64,000 bases of DNA from Orobanche coerulescens (GCA_033398695.1 CM065816.1:129739358-129803357); one strand, 5' to 3'; positions 21,401-31,912 are shown, counted from the stretch's first letter. Numbers and translations: made by a program. Notes: generated by a model not told the origin, from the sequence alone.

Positions 21401-22020
21401 CTCACTCTTGTACCTAACGGCTAGCAGGCCCGATATCCAGTTTGCTGTAGGAGTGTGTGCTCGGTACCAAGTATCACCTAAGGAGTCAAACTTCACGACA
21501 GCCAAACGAATCCTTAAGTACGTCAAAGGAACAGTTGATGTAGGATTGTGGAATCCCACATCGACTCGGATCTCGGAGGCTGTAAGCTGGATAGGAAGAG
21601 TACAAGTGGTACTTGTCACTTTCTTGGACCCAGACTTGTGTCATGGTTCAGTAAGAAGCAATTGGCCAACTCGCTTTCTACAGTTGAATCAGAATACTAT
21701 GCCGCTGGAAGTTGCTGTATGCAGATTCTATGGATGAAATAACAGTTATCAGATTATGGAATCATTGCCAAAGAAACACCAATCATGTGCGATAGCACGA
21801 GTGCAGTTGCAATAACACACAATCCTGTATTGCACTCGCGAACTAAGCATATTGATATGAACCATCACTTCATCAGGAATCATGTTGAGAATAAGGATGT
21901 TCGGATCAAGAAAGTTCATACAGACATCCAGTTAGCCGACATCTTTACAAAACCTCTCAGCACAACCAGATTCTGTATGCTTCGACAAGAATTGGGAATG
22001 CTACAGCTTGACTCCCTGTA
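21401..22020 (+). pseudogene. Copia RNase H, fragment 3 of the Sirevirus-like element
   Basis: Resumes after the second ATTGG with GSLLYLTASRPDIQFAVGV, then RILKYVKGT. After a shift it reads GCKLDRKSTSGTCHFLG, STVESEYYAAGSC and, from 21785, MCDSTSAVAITHNP, SRTKHIDMNHHFIRNHV and LADIFTKPL, ending LGMLQLDSL at 22020. This is a Sirevirus-type RNase H end. There is a frame shift around 21545-21580 and a stop near 21740, so it is non-functional. Confidence 0.9.
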
Positions 22021-22628
22021 AGTTTTACACTTTTACTCATCAATTGAGGGGAATGCTGTAAGACCTAAAAATACAGTATCCACCGTTGATTAATTGTACA
22101 CTCAGAACGTCAGATCTTACTGTAAGAAAAAGGTACAAAACCTTTATACAACTAACGTGTTCATTAATTAAGGGGGAATACAGTACGACCCATGAATACA
22201 GTATTAACCCAAACATTGCTGTAAGAATCGAATCCCGTATGTCCCTTTTAAGGGGGAACGCTGTATTATTCGCGGTTACAGCACATACACTGTGGGACGT
22301 CAATTAACATTATATTACTATTTTATTCGTACTGGAAACATTTTTAGTCCATGTGCCCTGTTTTAAAATTCAAACGTTTTATCTTTAATGATTTAAAAGA
22401 TATCTGGACTTTATTACCTCAAACCCCACGATATTAATGATTTCAAAACTGCCGTTTCGTGCAATGTAGGAGACAAACAGTCAGAAGTTAGACCGGTTGT
22501 CATTTCAAAAAGGGATGGATAAGATGTACCAGTTACTCTAAGTTCATCCTATTAGTTCTTTTAAAAGACGGTTCTCATTCCTTAAATCTGACCGTTCACT
22601 ATATGTAACCCTAATCCTCCCTGCACAC
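22021..22628 (+). other. Post-pol spacer with three polypurine-tract-like repeats
   Basis: No coding sequence. Three similar purine words with related context occur: TTGAGGGGAATGCTGTA (about 22044), TTAAGGGGGAATACAGTA (about 22167) and TTAAGGGGGAACGCTGTA (about 22248). Multiplied polypurine tracts downstream of RNase H are a published hallmark of Sireviruses. Confidence 0.75.
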
Positions 22629-22636
22629 TATAAAAG
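22629..22636 (+). promoter_or_regulatory. Candidate internal TATA box for the envelope-position gene
   Basis: TATAAAAGG stands about 135 bp before the first ATG of the downstream ORF, with a pyrimidine-rich leader between. Spacing and sequence look like an ordinary plant pol II core promoter inside the element. Confidence 0.5.
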
Positions 22637-22764
22637 GACTGTACCCTGCTCTTTGACTCTTTACGCTTTCAGCAATATTAAACGAGTCCAGAGCAAATAG
22701 CCTACATTCTCTGCAATTTACTGCATACTTTATTTATTTCTTCAAATCCTTTCTCTGCAAATCA

Positions 22765-24456
22765 ATGGCAACTTCACAAACTTTCTCTCAATCTCTGAAG
22801 AAAAAAGAATCCATAATGACGAATCTTCGCCAGATCTGTCGTCATGGAGAGAGTGAACGTTGAATCTGATGACACTGGCAGAATGGAACTGGTCGTTTCC
22901 AGAATCAATCAACAAGGCTTATACTGCCTTGGAAGTCAACACACTGAGCTCTATGACGAGCGTATTGTTGAAGAATTCTATCTTGATGCCTCCATCAAGT
23001 TCTTTTCCCTGAAAAGGGGAGGAGATGTCTCTGAGATCACTGCTAACTTTCGCGGTATTGAAGTTTTTGTAAACTAGGAGCTGCTGGAAAACTTATTCAG
23101 GCTACCGTCCGATGGTGTGAGAATGGAGGATCTTGAGACCTTTGGGTCGGAAAAACTGTTGACGGCCTACTGGGGGCTGTTCACAGGTGACGGTTCGGAC
23201 AAGAATGATCACCCGTCATGCCATAAGAATTTTTTTTGCCTACCATACGTGTATCTACGTGATTTTTGCTGCCGGATTATTAAAAACTGGACTAGAGCAT
23301 TTGAAATGTGCACGACCATTCGCTTTAGGATGATGGTAGCCATCTGTCCGGCGAAAGGGTTAACTGGTGCCAAATTGTTTTGAAGAGGATACAAGGGGAG
23401 GCCTCCAAGCCGGTAACACAGAAGAAATCCTTCGACCTCATCCTCAACTACATCCTAACTCACTGTGGTGTGCCGCAGTCTCGAAGTGCCAAGAAGATTG
23501 GCCCTGGCAAATTTATAGGTGGGAGCAAGCCCACTGTGTTTAACACAAATGGACTGTTCTCTAGCAGGCCTCATCCCCGGACTATGCCTATTTTTGATGA
23601 TCCCAGGGATGTTACTGTCATGGCTGTGCGTGAGGAGAATAAGAGAAAAAGAAGTGTCTCTGACAGCAAGTCTCCACATGCTGCAGAGAAGATGAAAAAT
23701 AGGCTAAAGAGAGCTGTATTTTACTTTTAATGCGATGGTAATGGGACCGAGAGAGGGCACATAATTGTGACAACTATAGGTGGCAAGAATGGTCAGCCTA
23801 AGCAGGTAGTATGGTTAGCTTTTAGAAAGTGGGAGTTATTTCATATGACTGGGTGATGTAGTGACTAAATTTTAATTTAATTTTACATCTACTTTTGTCT
23901 TGTTAGGATTTTTATTCTTGAGCTCTATGAATGTATGGATGCTGCTTTAGAAGAAAGTGTCGTTGCTGCAATAGGTCGTCTAGCCGCGCCTACAAGAGGA
24001 TACAGGGTATCTGGTTCTCGTTTGGAGTTCCATGATCCTAACGTTGCTTGGAAGAACAACGTGCAAAAACCATCCGAGATTCCTCTGCCCACTAACCGAC
24101 AGCCTACAGCTGATGAGGTAAAGTACTGGAGGAAAAATGAACTGATGAGATATTTTGTTAAATTCATCAGGGAGTCCTCTATGTTCAACAAGTTCAATAC
24201 TCTATCGGATGCTGCAGATGAATTTACAAGGATGTTAGCAGAAGGAAAGCTTCCTCTGCAACTGCAGATGAAATCAAGGCACCTAAGAGGTGATCGGCTC
24301 ACCCATCCAGATGACTGGATACTTTATTTCAACCAATCTGTTGATGGAAGAGCAATCTATCGGGATCGGGGCAAGGATTCATTTGTTAATTGGTGGAAAC
24401 GAACCGAGAATGATCCTGACATGAGACCTTGGAGGCATTCTCAGCACAGGAGTTAG
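22765..24456 (+). pseudogene. Envelope-position ORF of the Sirevirus-like element, with candidate intron
   Basis: Function unknown; it sits where Sireviruses carry their env-like gene. From ATG 22765 the reading passes a frameshift (about 22844), a TAG at 23075, a second shift near 23365 and a TAA at 23728. It then crosses a T-rich GT-AG segment (23853-23906) whose removal keeps the frame into 23907-24456. Recognisable stretches include FGSEKLLTAYW, PYVYLRDFCCR, KKIGPGKFIGGS and, after the intron, ELYECMDAALEESVVAAIGR. I see no clear signal peptide or long membrane segment, so an envelope role is doubtful. Alternatives are a captured host gene or an unrelated element protein. Confidence 0.6.
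23853..23906 (+). other. Candidate 54-bp intron in the envelope-position ORF
   Basis: Begins GTGATG and ends TTGTTAG after a T-rich tract. Splicing joins ATG-ACT-GG to G-ATT, keeping the frame across 23380-23852 and 23907-24456. It is shorter than most plant introns, so it is a prediction. Confidence 0.5.
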
Positions 24457-24559
24457 CTTATCTAGCCCTTCTCACTGTATTTGTTTCTTAGGCTTTGCAG
24501 TATGCACCTTTTGTCTGTATTTTTCTATTTTCAAGAACTTGTAATTTCTTCAGATTATC

Positions 24560-24565
24560 AATAAA
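24560..24565 (+). terminator. Poly(A) signal AATAAA after the envelope-position ORF
   Basis: AATAAA about 105 bp after the TAG of the ORF, with a TTGTAATTTCTT upstream element. Together with the internal TATA box this outlines a self-contained transcription unit. Confidence 0.5.
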
Positions 24566-24931
24566 ATCTATTCTCTTGAAATATTACATCTCACAATCTA
24601 CGTTTACTGTTTTTACTATTTGATTACGAATTTATTTACTGCAAATGAACAAGTATAAAACATGTCTTAAAGCTATAAGAACTTGTCTGCGAACAGTTCA
24701 TAAGTTAAGTTGTATCCAACCTATAAATATACTGTAAGATTGTGCCTGCGCGCCAATCATAAGTTTAAAGCTGTAATACAAATCCCTGTAGATGTTTTCA
24801 ATTTTCTTAGAACTTACCGGCGAGCAGTTCACATTTTAAGACTGAGTACGGAAGATCAGATCATTCGACAGAAGACCAAGAGACAGCCTCTCTGAATCAA
24901 GAAGTTATCTTCAAGAAGTTTTGGCATTATC

Positions 24932-24945
24932 AAAAAGGGGGAAAT
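24932..24945 (+). other. Polypurine tract of the Sirevirus-like element
   Basis: AAAAAGGGGGAAA directly before the LTR start TGTTGGATAAAC; a standard plus-strand primer tract for copia elements. Confidence 0.85.
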
Positions 24946-26235
24946 TGTTGGATAAACAATCATGTATCCTGTTTTGATAATGGCCATCATACAACAAAGA
25001 AGTCGAAAGTTCCTAAATGCCACTAAGTATGGAAGCTGTCTGGAGTCTCCATACACCCCTTCCATACAGCAATCGAAGATCTTATACAGTCTATCCTACA
25101 AAGCCTACAGCTACAGCAAAAGACAATGCGTCGGATACAGCAGTCAGGCTGTAAGATGTTTTACTTGAGAAAAGTAAAACACATCCGACGGGCCTGATTA
25201 AAGAAAGATTTAATCCGTTGTGAAATACACATTGTTTATTCATAAAGTATTCATGGTTAAAGTAACATTTATTGCTGATAGGACAACATTTAATGCAGCC
25301 GAATTGAGATAAGTATGAACACGCTGAAGAGCATTTAATGCGAAGTCAAAAAGATTGTCTGAAGCATTAAATGCGATCTGCTTTAATTTAAATATTCAGC
25401 AAAGCCGCCAATCAGAGACGTCAACATGTCACCTACCTACAACGGCTACATTTATAATGGATGCATTTTCCAAAGGATATAAATACTCCCAAGCCAGAGG
25501 ACTTACACATATATACTTTACACACGAAGAATAGATATCACAAAAGCTCTGACAAATCAGTATGACATTTTAGCGATTACAATATAGTATATTTCGTGAG
25601 CATACAGCAAGTATTTAAGCGAAGGAATATATAAGTCCTCAATGCGAACAGCACAACATACAACAACCGTATATCAAAGATCAAGCTATTGTTCAGAGAA
25701 TTCTACTTTTATCATTGAGATAATCATCAGGCCTGTGGGACTGTAGATCCTTGCGTATTCTGACCTGTGTGGGAGGAATAGCATTCTAGACGAAGCTTCA
25801 AACTATGTGTGAAGAAGCAAGTCAAGAAAGAGCTCAAGCCAATCTATGTGAACGGCAAAAAGCTTTGGTCCCTGTATCAATATGTGTGAATGATACAGAG
25901 ACAGGTTTACTTATAGTCACGTAGTTGTGTACCCAGTGATTATAATAAACGTTTTACTCCTGTGTGGAGAACCAGTGGACCTAGAAGGGTTTACCTCGAA
26001 CCACTTTAAATTACGTGTTATTTACCTTCTGTCTTTATTATTTTCATAACTGTGATTTATACAAGTATACATTGCAAACCCTGTACGCACCAAACAAATA
26101 GGAGAACACCTAGTTGTTGTAGTTACAGCAACTCACACCTAAACTTCCGCTATGCAAACTAACTTCGAAAAACTGTACAGTTTGTAGTTCTTTATCTTTC
26201 TAAGCTGTTACTCATATACTTAGTGGCCAATAGGA
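24946..26235 (+). repeat. 3' LTR of the Sirevirus-like element (right end approximate)
   Basis: Starts TGTTGGATAAACAATC after the polypurine tract. TATA box TATAAATA lies at 25478-25485, preceded by three GCATTTAATGC-type palindromes (25270-25375). A U5-like end region has ACCTAGAAGGGTTTACCTCG typical of SIRE-type LTRs. The terminal CA is not certain; gypsy integrase similarity begins near 26250. The matching 5' LTR is outside the window. Confidence 0.75.
25478..25485 (+). promoter_or_regulatory. LTR TATA box (TATAAATA), Sirevirus-like element
   Basis: TATAAATACTCCC about 530 bp into the LTR, a position like that of the other LTR TATA boxes in the window, followed by an ACACATATATAC leader. 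Confidence 0.65.
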
Positions 26236-26249
26236 ACGTACTTTCTTAG

Positions 26250-26699
26250 CTAAGAAACGTGAAATACATTATGAACGTGACTAAGGGCTGGAGGTAACAC
26301 CAAACAATAAGCCAACTCACTGACTCTGTCTAAAATCTCAGACATCCCAATATACCTCGGGTTAAGCTTTCCATTCTTCCCGAAACGGTAAACTCCTTGC
26401 ATCGGCGATACCTTGAGCAGAATATGATCCCCCACCTCAAACTCTAAGGGTCGACGACGAATATCAGCATAGGATTTTTGTCGACTCTGAGCAGTCAACA
26501 ATCGATCTCGAATGGTAGAAATTTTCTCTCTGGTTTTCATCAACATATCTGGCTCCGTCCTAACTAACTCCGAGGCCTCATCCCAATAAGGTGGGGATCT
26601 ACACCGTCTACCATATAATGCTTCGAAAGGTGCCATTTTGATCGATACGTGCCAACTATTATTGTAAGTAAACTCGATCAACAATAATGAAATTCCCAA
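26250..26699 (-). pseudogene. Gypsy integrase C-terminal part (minus strand)
   Basis: Reads [57 protein letters not shown] and a GPY/F-like module (NGKLNPRYIGMSEILDRVSE), ending HVHNVFHVS. The chromodomain that should follow is missing; the Sirevirus-like LTR abuts instead. This is the oldest-looking gypsy in the window and the probable host of the Sirevirus insertion. Confidence 0.88.
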
Positions 26700-27465
26700 T
26701 CACTACTCCAGTCTAGGGCACACGCCCGCAACATATCCTATAATGTCTGGATCGTCCGCTCGGTCTGACCTTATGACTGCGTATGAAAAGATGTACTCAA
26801 CCTCAACTCGGTACCCAAAGCCTGATGGACTGATTTCCAAAAATACGACAAAAACGGCCCTCCCGATCTGCAATAATAGTTTTAGGCATACCATGCAACC
26901 TCACAATCTCCGCTATAACTGTCCGAGCCAGCCTCTCCGGTCCCCAAGTATCCATAATTCCAAGGAAGTGTGCTGACTTGGTTAATCGATCAACGATCAC
27001 CCAAATTATATTCATTCTAGTTTTTGTTCGTGGCATTCTAGTGATGAAGTCCATGGAAATATCTTACCACTTCCACTCGGGAATAGGAAGTGATTTCAAC
27101 AGCCCAGCTGGCCGCTGATGCTCAATTTTGACTTGTTGGCATGTCAAACACCGAGATACGAACTCCATGACATCCTTCTTCATATTATTCCAGCAAAAAT
27201 TTCTCTTAAGGTCTTTATACATCTTACTCATTCTGGGATGGATGAAGTATGGAGTAGCATGGGTTTCTCGAAGTTTTCTTTGCCTCAATTCTAAATCATT
27301 CGGAACGCGGAGTCTTCCCTGGAATCTCAAAATACTGTCCTCATGGACCATACCTTTTTCCGCATCCGCCTTCAGTTGACTAATCATCTGGTCATTCATC
27401 TGCTCCCCTTTGATGTCATCAACTAAGGACGAAGTAATTTTGAGGGCACACAAGGAACCCTGCAC
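26700..27465 (-). pseudogene. Gypsy integrase zinc region and catalytic core (minus strand)
   Basis: 27064-27465 holds the zinc region ([17 protein letters not shown] .. [18 protein letters not shown]); 26803-27054 holds the core with Asp in [18 protein letters not shown] and Asp in IADREGRF. The part with the third catalytic residue (26700-26802) is scrambled by stops and shifts. It is a decayed relative of the Tekay-type elements elsewhere in the window. Confidence 0.85.
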
Positions 27466-27504
27466 ATGTTGAATCCATACCTCAATTTTATGCTCAATAA
27501 ACTC

Positions 27505-27895
27505 CTATCGAATCTTCGCTTGTAGTGTGAGAACCTCAAGCATCTGAAGCGATACTGCTTTTCGGCTCAATGCATCCGCTATAATATTGGGTTTTCCCGG
27601 CTGGTAAAGGATCTCCAAGTCATAATCCTTTATCAATTCTAACCAACAACGATGTCTCATATTGAGTTCCTTCTGGCTGAAAATGTATTTTAAACTCTTA
27701 TGGTCGGTATAAATCCGGCACAAAGAACCGTATAGATAGTGACGCCAAATCTTCAGTGCAAACACAACTGCAGCTAACTCCAGGTCGTGAGTAGGATAAT
27801 TCATTTCGTACGGTTTCAGCCGTCGTGACACAAAAGCTATAGTCCTATTATGATACATGAGGACGCACCCGAGTCCCTGGCCTGAAGCATCAATC
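27505..27895 (-). pseudogene. Gypsy RNase H (minus strand), fused to hAT sequence at its 5' side
   Basis: Reads [50 protein letters not shown] and DALSRKAV. Upstream of the DASGQ word the open frame continues into a non-gypsy stretch ([20 protein letters not shown]) that belongs to a hAT transposase, so a junction lies at about 27895. The gypsy RT that should precede RNase H is absent. Confidence 0.87.
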
Positions 27896-28650
27896 AAGCC
27901 AACAACGATGCCTTTACTTTTGGATTCATGTCCATCTTCGTATATATTCTGAAGGACTTCAAGCACCGAAGACCACATAGCTAGAAGACGGACAAATTGT
28001 TTTATAGTGCGAACCCCAACGTGTGGCACCTGGTCGAGATAAACTAGTTTCTTGATTCAAACCTCTTCCTGTCGAAATATCACCCTTTTCTAAACTCTCA
28101 ACAGTATTTATATATTGCGCTTCTTTTAGTTCATCCATTCTTTTGCAAGAAACACCAACTCTGTTTGTTATCAATGTCACATATTCAAAAAAGTTGCACA
28201 CAAATTGGTTTACTTGAGCAAGAGCCACTACTACCAATTGAAGTTGGTGAGCAAAACAATGGACATACCTTGCACATGAATTTTCATTCAAAATAAGAGT
28301 TTTCAAACTATTTAGCTCACCCTGCATATTTGATGCCCCATCATATCCTTGACCTCTTATTTGGGACACTGATAATTTATGTAAAAGAAAAAAAATTATC
28401 AATTGCCTTTTTCAAAGAAAGAGCGGTTGTTTCTCTAACACGAACAACTCCAATAAACTGCTCTAAAACTTCACCCTTGTTGTTTACATATCGTAAAACA
28501 ACGGCCATTTGCTCTTTTATTGAACTATCCCGAGCCTCATCAATCAGTAAAGCAAAGAACTTACCACCAATATCAGCAACAATAGCTTTCGTTGTTTCTG
28601 AAGCACAAGCTCTAACAATTTGTTTTTGAATACAAGGAGAATTAAGTTAA
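27896..28650 (-). pseudogene. hAT transposase, N-terminal/middle half (minus strand)
   Basis: From 28640 downward: IVRACASETTKAIVADIGGK, FFALLIDEARDSS, then after a shift QIRGQGYDGASNMQG, YVHCFAHQLQLVVVALA and [10 protein letters not shown]. After another shift [18 protein letters not shown] follows. These are conserved blocks of the plant zinc-finger MYM/TTF-type hAT transposases. It is cut on the right by a gypsy LTR (28660) and joined to gypsy RNase H on the left. The protein continues, in family order, in the plus-strand fragment at 36003-37015. Confidence 0.85.
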
Positions 28651-28856
28651 TGGTTTATATGTAATATCCGCATTTTTCTACTTTTAGTAATTTTTATTTT
28701 GGTGTATTTTTTGTTTTCAGCGACTCGCTTGTAACCGTCTTGATATTTTGAGAATGTTTAATTCTACATATTTTGACATCCGAGCATGTTTCAGAGTTGT
28801 TTTACTCAATTTCGTGTTTGTTATAAATCTTTCTGCTTTTTGGTTCGTTTGGAATA

Positions 28857-29851
28857 TGTGGTAGCAATATTCGGTATACGTGCTAGTGTGCGGAAGCGTA
28901 TTTAAAGGTGCGGAAAATAAATCGACACAGGATTTATAGAGGTTCGGCCAAACGTGCCTACGTCCTCTCTTCGGTATCTTTTTCAATAGGATGAAGATCA
29001 ACCTCTTCTATCGGTCCGAGTAAACCGTTCAATCACTTGTCTTTTTGTCGGTCCAAGTTAAACCGTTTTCCTTTTCTATTGAACAAGGAATCAACCAATC
29101 TAGCTTTCTATGGGTACTAGATAAACCTCACTCGGATATCGATTGCGATTCTAACAATGCCGGATCCTTAATCCTAATAACACCAAATCCAATCGTATCC
29201 TTTCTTTTTCCTATCGTGTATGAGTTATCGTGTATAACACTCAAACTCTGATCAATATAAGCACAATTACAACAACAAGAATATGTATATCAATATCTGA
29301 TCAATGAGTCGATTACTTTGCGTTGTTGTAGGTTCAATACCATAGGAAGTGGTATTTATAGGCTTCAAAGCCTTAACTAGCCGTTAGCCTCTTTAGCCTT
29401 CATTATGTACGTTATCAGTAGTCCTTTACGTACGTTAGCTCCTTTACTTACGTTATTGATTGTTCGTTACGTACGTTATGCTTTATGCCAAGTAGTCCAG
29501 TAGCTTTGCCTTTCATCATTACGTACGTTATGTAAACTCATGTTACGTATGTTAACTTGGTCTTTATATCCATTGCATGCTGACCTATGCCATGACGTCA
29601 TCTTCAACGGCTCCTTGTTCGAAATCAGAAACTCTTCATTACGACGTTAAGCTTCTAGCATTACGTACGTTATTAGCTACACAGTACGTACGTTATCATG
29701 TTGATATACCGTACGTTATCCATGTTATTTTCCAGCCTTTTGCGTCTTCGACTTCTTTGTTGTTTTGTTTTGCTTCCTTGTTTTTTTACTTTGTTTAACA
29801 ACTAATCATCAAAACTTGATTAATGAATATTTGGAATAAAATATTCCAACA
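28857..29851 (-). repeat. 3' LTR of the gag-only copia
   Basis: On the plus strand it starts TGTGGTAGCAATATT and ends AATATTCCAACA. The minus-strand TATA box is TATAAATA (29353-29360), with a palindrome array upstream of it on the minus strand (29403-29719). Confidence 0.92.
29403..29719. promoter_or_regulatory. ACGTACGTTA palindrome array, 3' LTR of the gag-only copia
   Basis: About ten copies of TTACGTACGTTA and near variants (ATTACGTACGTTAT, TTACGTATGTTAA) lie just upstream, on the minus strand, of the LTR TATA box. The partner LTR has the same array at 32481-32776. Confidence 0.75.
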
Positions 29852-29870
29852 ATCTCCCCCTTTTTGATGA
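29852..29870 (-). other. Polypurine tract of the gag-only copia
   Basis: Minus-strand CATCAAAAAGGGGGAGAT directly before the LTR TGTTGGAATATT, the canonical copia arrangement. Confidence 0.88.
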
Positions 29871-30320
29871 TTACAAAACAACACCTTGAATGGGATAAAC
29901 CTGCAAAATAAAATATATATTTGCACGAATCAAAGTTTCCGGCTTTGATCGTTTTGTTAGTTCTCCCATATTATCTTTTTCTCCTTTTCGACTTCTTCTT
30001 TTCATTTTTCGACTTCTTTGATTTTTCGGGATTTCGCCTTTTCGACTTTTCTTCATCTTTTCTTTTCTTTCTACTATTCTCTCCCCTTTTTGTTATTCGT
30101 AGAATATATATATGTATATTTCTCTTTATTCTTTCATGACGCCTTTTTTTTCTCCCATTCAACTATTTTCTCCCCCTTGTTGTTATCAGCAAAAAGTATA
30201 AGTAAATGGTAATTAAATTGATAATAACATGTATGCAAAACTGGGTAAAACTCTCCCGACAAAGATCTCCCGTTTTAAAAAAATATAACTCCCCCTGAGT
30301 TAAATACCAATTGATGAAAA
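29871..30320 (-). other. 3' untranslated part of the gag-only copia
   Basis: Low-complexity T/C-rich sequence on the plus strand; frames here encode only Lys/Arg- or Phe-rich repeats and are not genes. Confidence 0.6.
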
Positions 30321-30746
30321 TTAATTTTTATTTTTGGAGACCCAACCGATACGCGGTTGTTTTTCATTTAAATGGATGAGGTTCGGAATAGTGGTTCCTT
30401 TAGGAATCCAAATCTTTTTGATTTTTATCGTCCGTCGTGGGCTTTTGCAATTTGTAAAATGATGCCCAATTTTTAAACATTTTTCGCAATGGGGTATTTT
30501 GAAATTTAAGGATTCGTTTTTAATATGCGGTTTGAATCCTAACCCCTGTTTATTCAATGTATACTTTTGAACACAAAACATTTGTCCAAATTTTTCGTTT
30601 CTACACGAAAATTTCTTCGTTAAAATCTTTAGTTCGTTTTGAACTTTCAAAAAACCATTCTTCAATTTATTTTCATTTTCAATGCACGTAGAATGATCGG
30701 TCTCGATAACTTTCTCTTTTTCAAGCTTCGAAATTTCGTCTCCCAA
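30321..30746 (-). pseudogene. Gag nucleocapsid-like C-terminal part of the gag-only copia
   Basis: Encodes a Lys-rich protein with one zinc knuckle-like word (CEKCLKIGHHFTNC) followed by IKKIWIPKGTTIPNLIHLN, resembling the IWVPKG segment after the knuckle in Sirevirus Gag. It stops at 30321 with no protease following, as expected for a TR-GAG element. Stop codons separate it from the capsid part. Confidence 0.65.
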
Positions 30747-31199
30747 AATTTTATTTTTCTATTAAAGGGATTTTATTTCGGATAAAACATTTTGAAAATC
30801 GGTATGCAATAATTCGAATGCTTCAAATAATTCATCATAAGAATTACTTACTTGACTTTCGACGTCGCTTTAGTCGAATGAACTTTTGGTCATAAGTGCG
30901 AGGTTATTTTGATTGATGAAATCTTCGTCCTCGCCTTCATAACTCCATGTTGCTATTAAGACTTCCTTTTTTGAAATCGATGCTCGGCAATTCTTCGCGA
31001 AGTGGCCTGGTTTACCACAGATTCGACAATTGTTGTCGAATTTCTTAGATTCGCCCGTCTTGATGTCTTTCTTTCTCCGGTTTAATAAGTTTTGAAACTT
31101 ATTAATATTTTTGGCATAATATGCTGATTCTTCATCGCTTTAGTCCACTGGGATTTCTTCTTTATTTCTCGACATCTTAGCTTTCATAGCTATCGATTT

Positions 31200-31619
31200 T
31201 TACTTCGGCTTCGGTTTGGCATTCCGAGATTTTAGGACAATCTCGTAGTTTATAAGTGAACCAATGAGAGCATTAAAATCAAGATTGTTTAAATCTTTGG
31301 ATTCCATTATTGCCGTCACTGTTCCGTCCCATTCTCGAGGTAGTGATCGTAAAATTTTCTTAACTTTTTCACTACTCGAAAGGGGCTTCCCATAACAAGT
31401 CAATCTATTTGTGATGACCGAAAATCGATCGAGCATGATGGTGATGGATTCTTCGTCTTTCATTTGGAATAGCTCGTATTCATGAAGAAGCATGTTTATT
31501 TTCGTTTCCTTGACTTGAGACGTTCCTTCATGTGTGACTTCTAGCATTTTCCATATTTTTTTTGCACTTTCACACGAGGATACCCTGTTGTGATATTCCG
31601 GATTTAGAGCAGAATACAA
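31200..31619 (-). pseudogene. Gag capsid domain (UBN2 type) of the gag-only copia
   Basis: Reads RVSSCESAKKIWKMLEVTHE, QVKETKINMLLHEYELFQMK, ITIMLDRFSVITNRL and LRSLPREWDGTVTAIMESKD, the classic plant copia Gag (UBN2) signature. The N-terminal part lies in 31620-31740 after a stop (LKTFEKYDDSDWKNDY), so this copy's frame is broken near codon 1 of the open stretch. Another CCHC-like word (ICGKPGHFAKNC) is readable at about 30985-31025. Confidence 0.85.
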
Positions 31620-31912
31620 TAATTGCGTAGCTTTGCAATTATGATAGTCGTTTTTCCAATCGGAATCATCATATTTTTCGAAAGTTTTAAGCGTACCGTT
31701 GGAGTTCGTGGGAAGTTTAGGACCAAGACATATTACTTTTCATAGCTCGATGTCGTAAGCTTAAATGAATATCGACATCTTCTTCTTCTTCTATGTCATG
31801 AAGTTAGATCCGTCCAAGAATGGCGGTCAGTTCAAGGCAAGACCTTCGACCGGGGCAAATTGAAACGCCACTTGGATCTTCTCCTTGGATGTTAAGCCAC
31901 TTCTAGGAGGTA

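Larger units (their letters stand above)
410..26235 (+). mobile_element. Sirevirus-like Ty1/copia element, split by two nested insertions; 5' part outside the window
   Basis: The reverse transcriptase/RNase H reading resumes across two later insertions: 410-1029, then 11953-12093, then 21401-22020. It is followed by repeated polypurine tracts, an envelope-position ORF, a polypurine tract and a 3' LTR at 24946. The RNase H end (words such as KHIDMNHHFIRNHV and LADIFTKPL) and the extra 3' gene fit the Sirevirus (SIRE/Maximus) lineage. Removing both insertions and one copy of each target duplication rejoins the protein in frame. The right boundary is approximate: after the LTR, minus-strand gypsy integrase sequence begins near 26250. 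Confidence 0.8.

Noticed and set aside
22765..24456. Calling the extra Sirevirus ORF a true envelope glycoprotein
   Set aside because: I see no signal peptide, fusion or transmembrane features; position alone is not enough.
29403..29719. CRISPR-like reading of the palindrome arrays
   Set aside because: Repeats are 10-14 bp with irregular spacing in eukaryotic LTRs; no uniform repeat or spacer length and no cas genes.
29871..30212. Lys/Arg-rich and Phe-rich small frames on both strands
   Set aside because: Low-complexity T/C-rich untranslated sequence of the gag-only copia.
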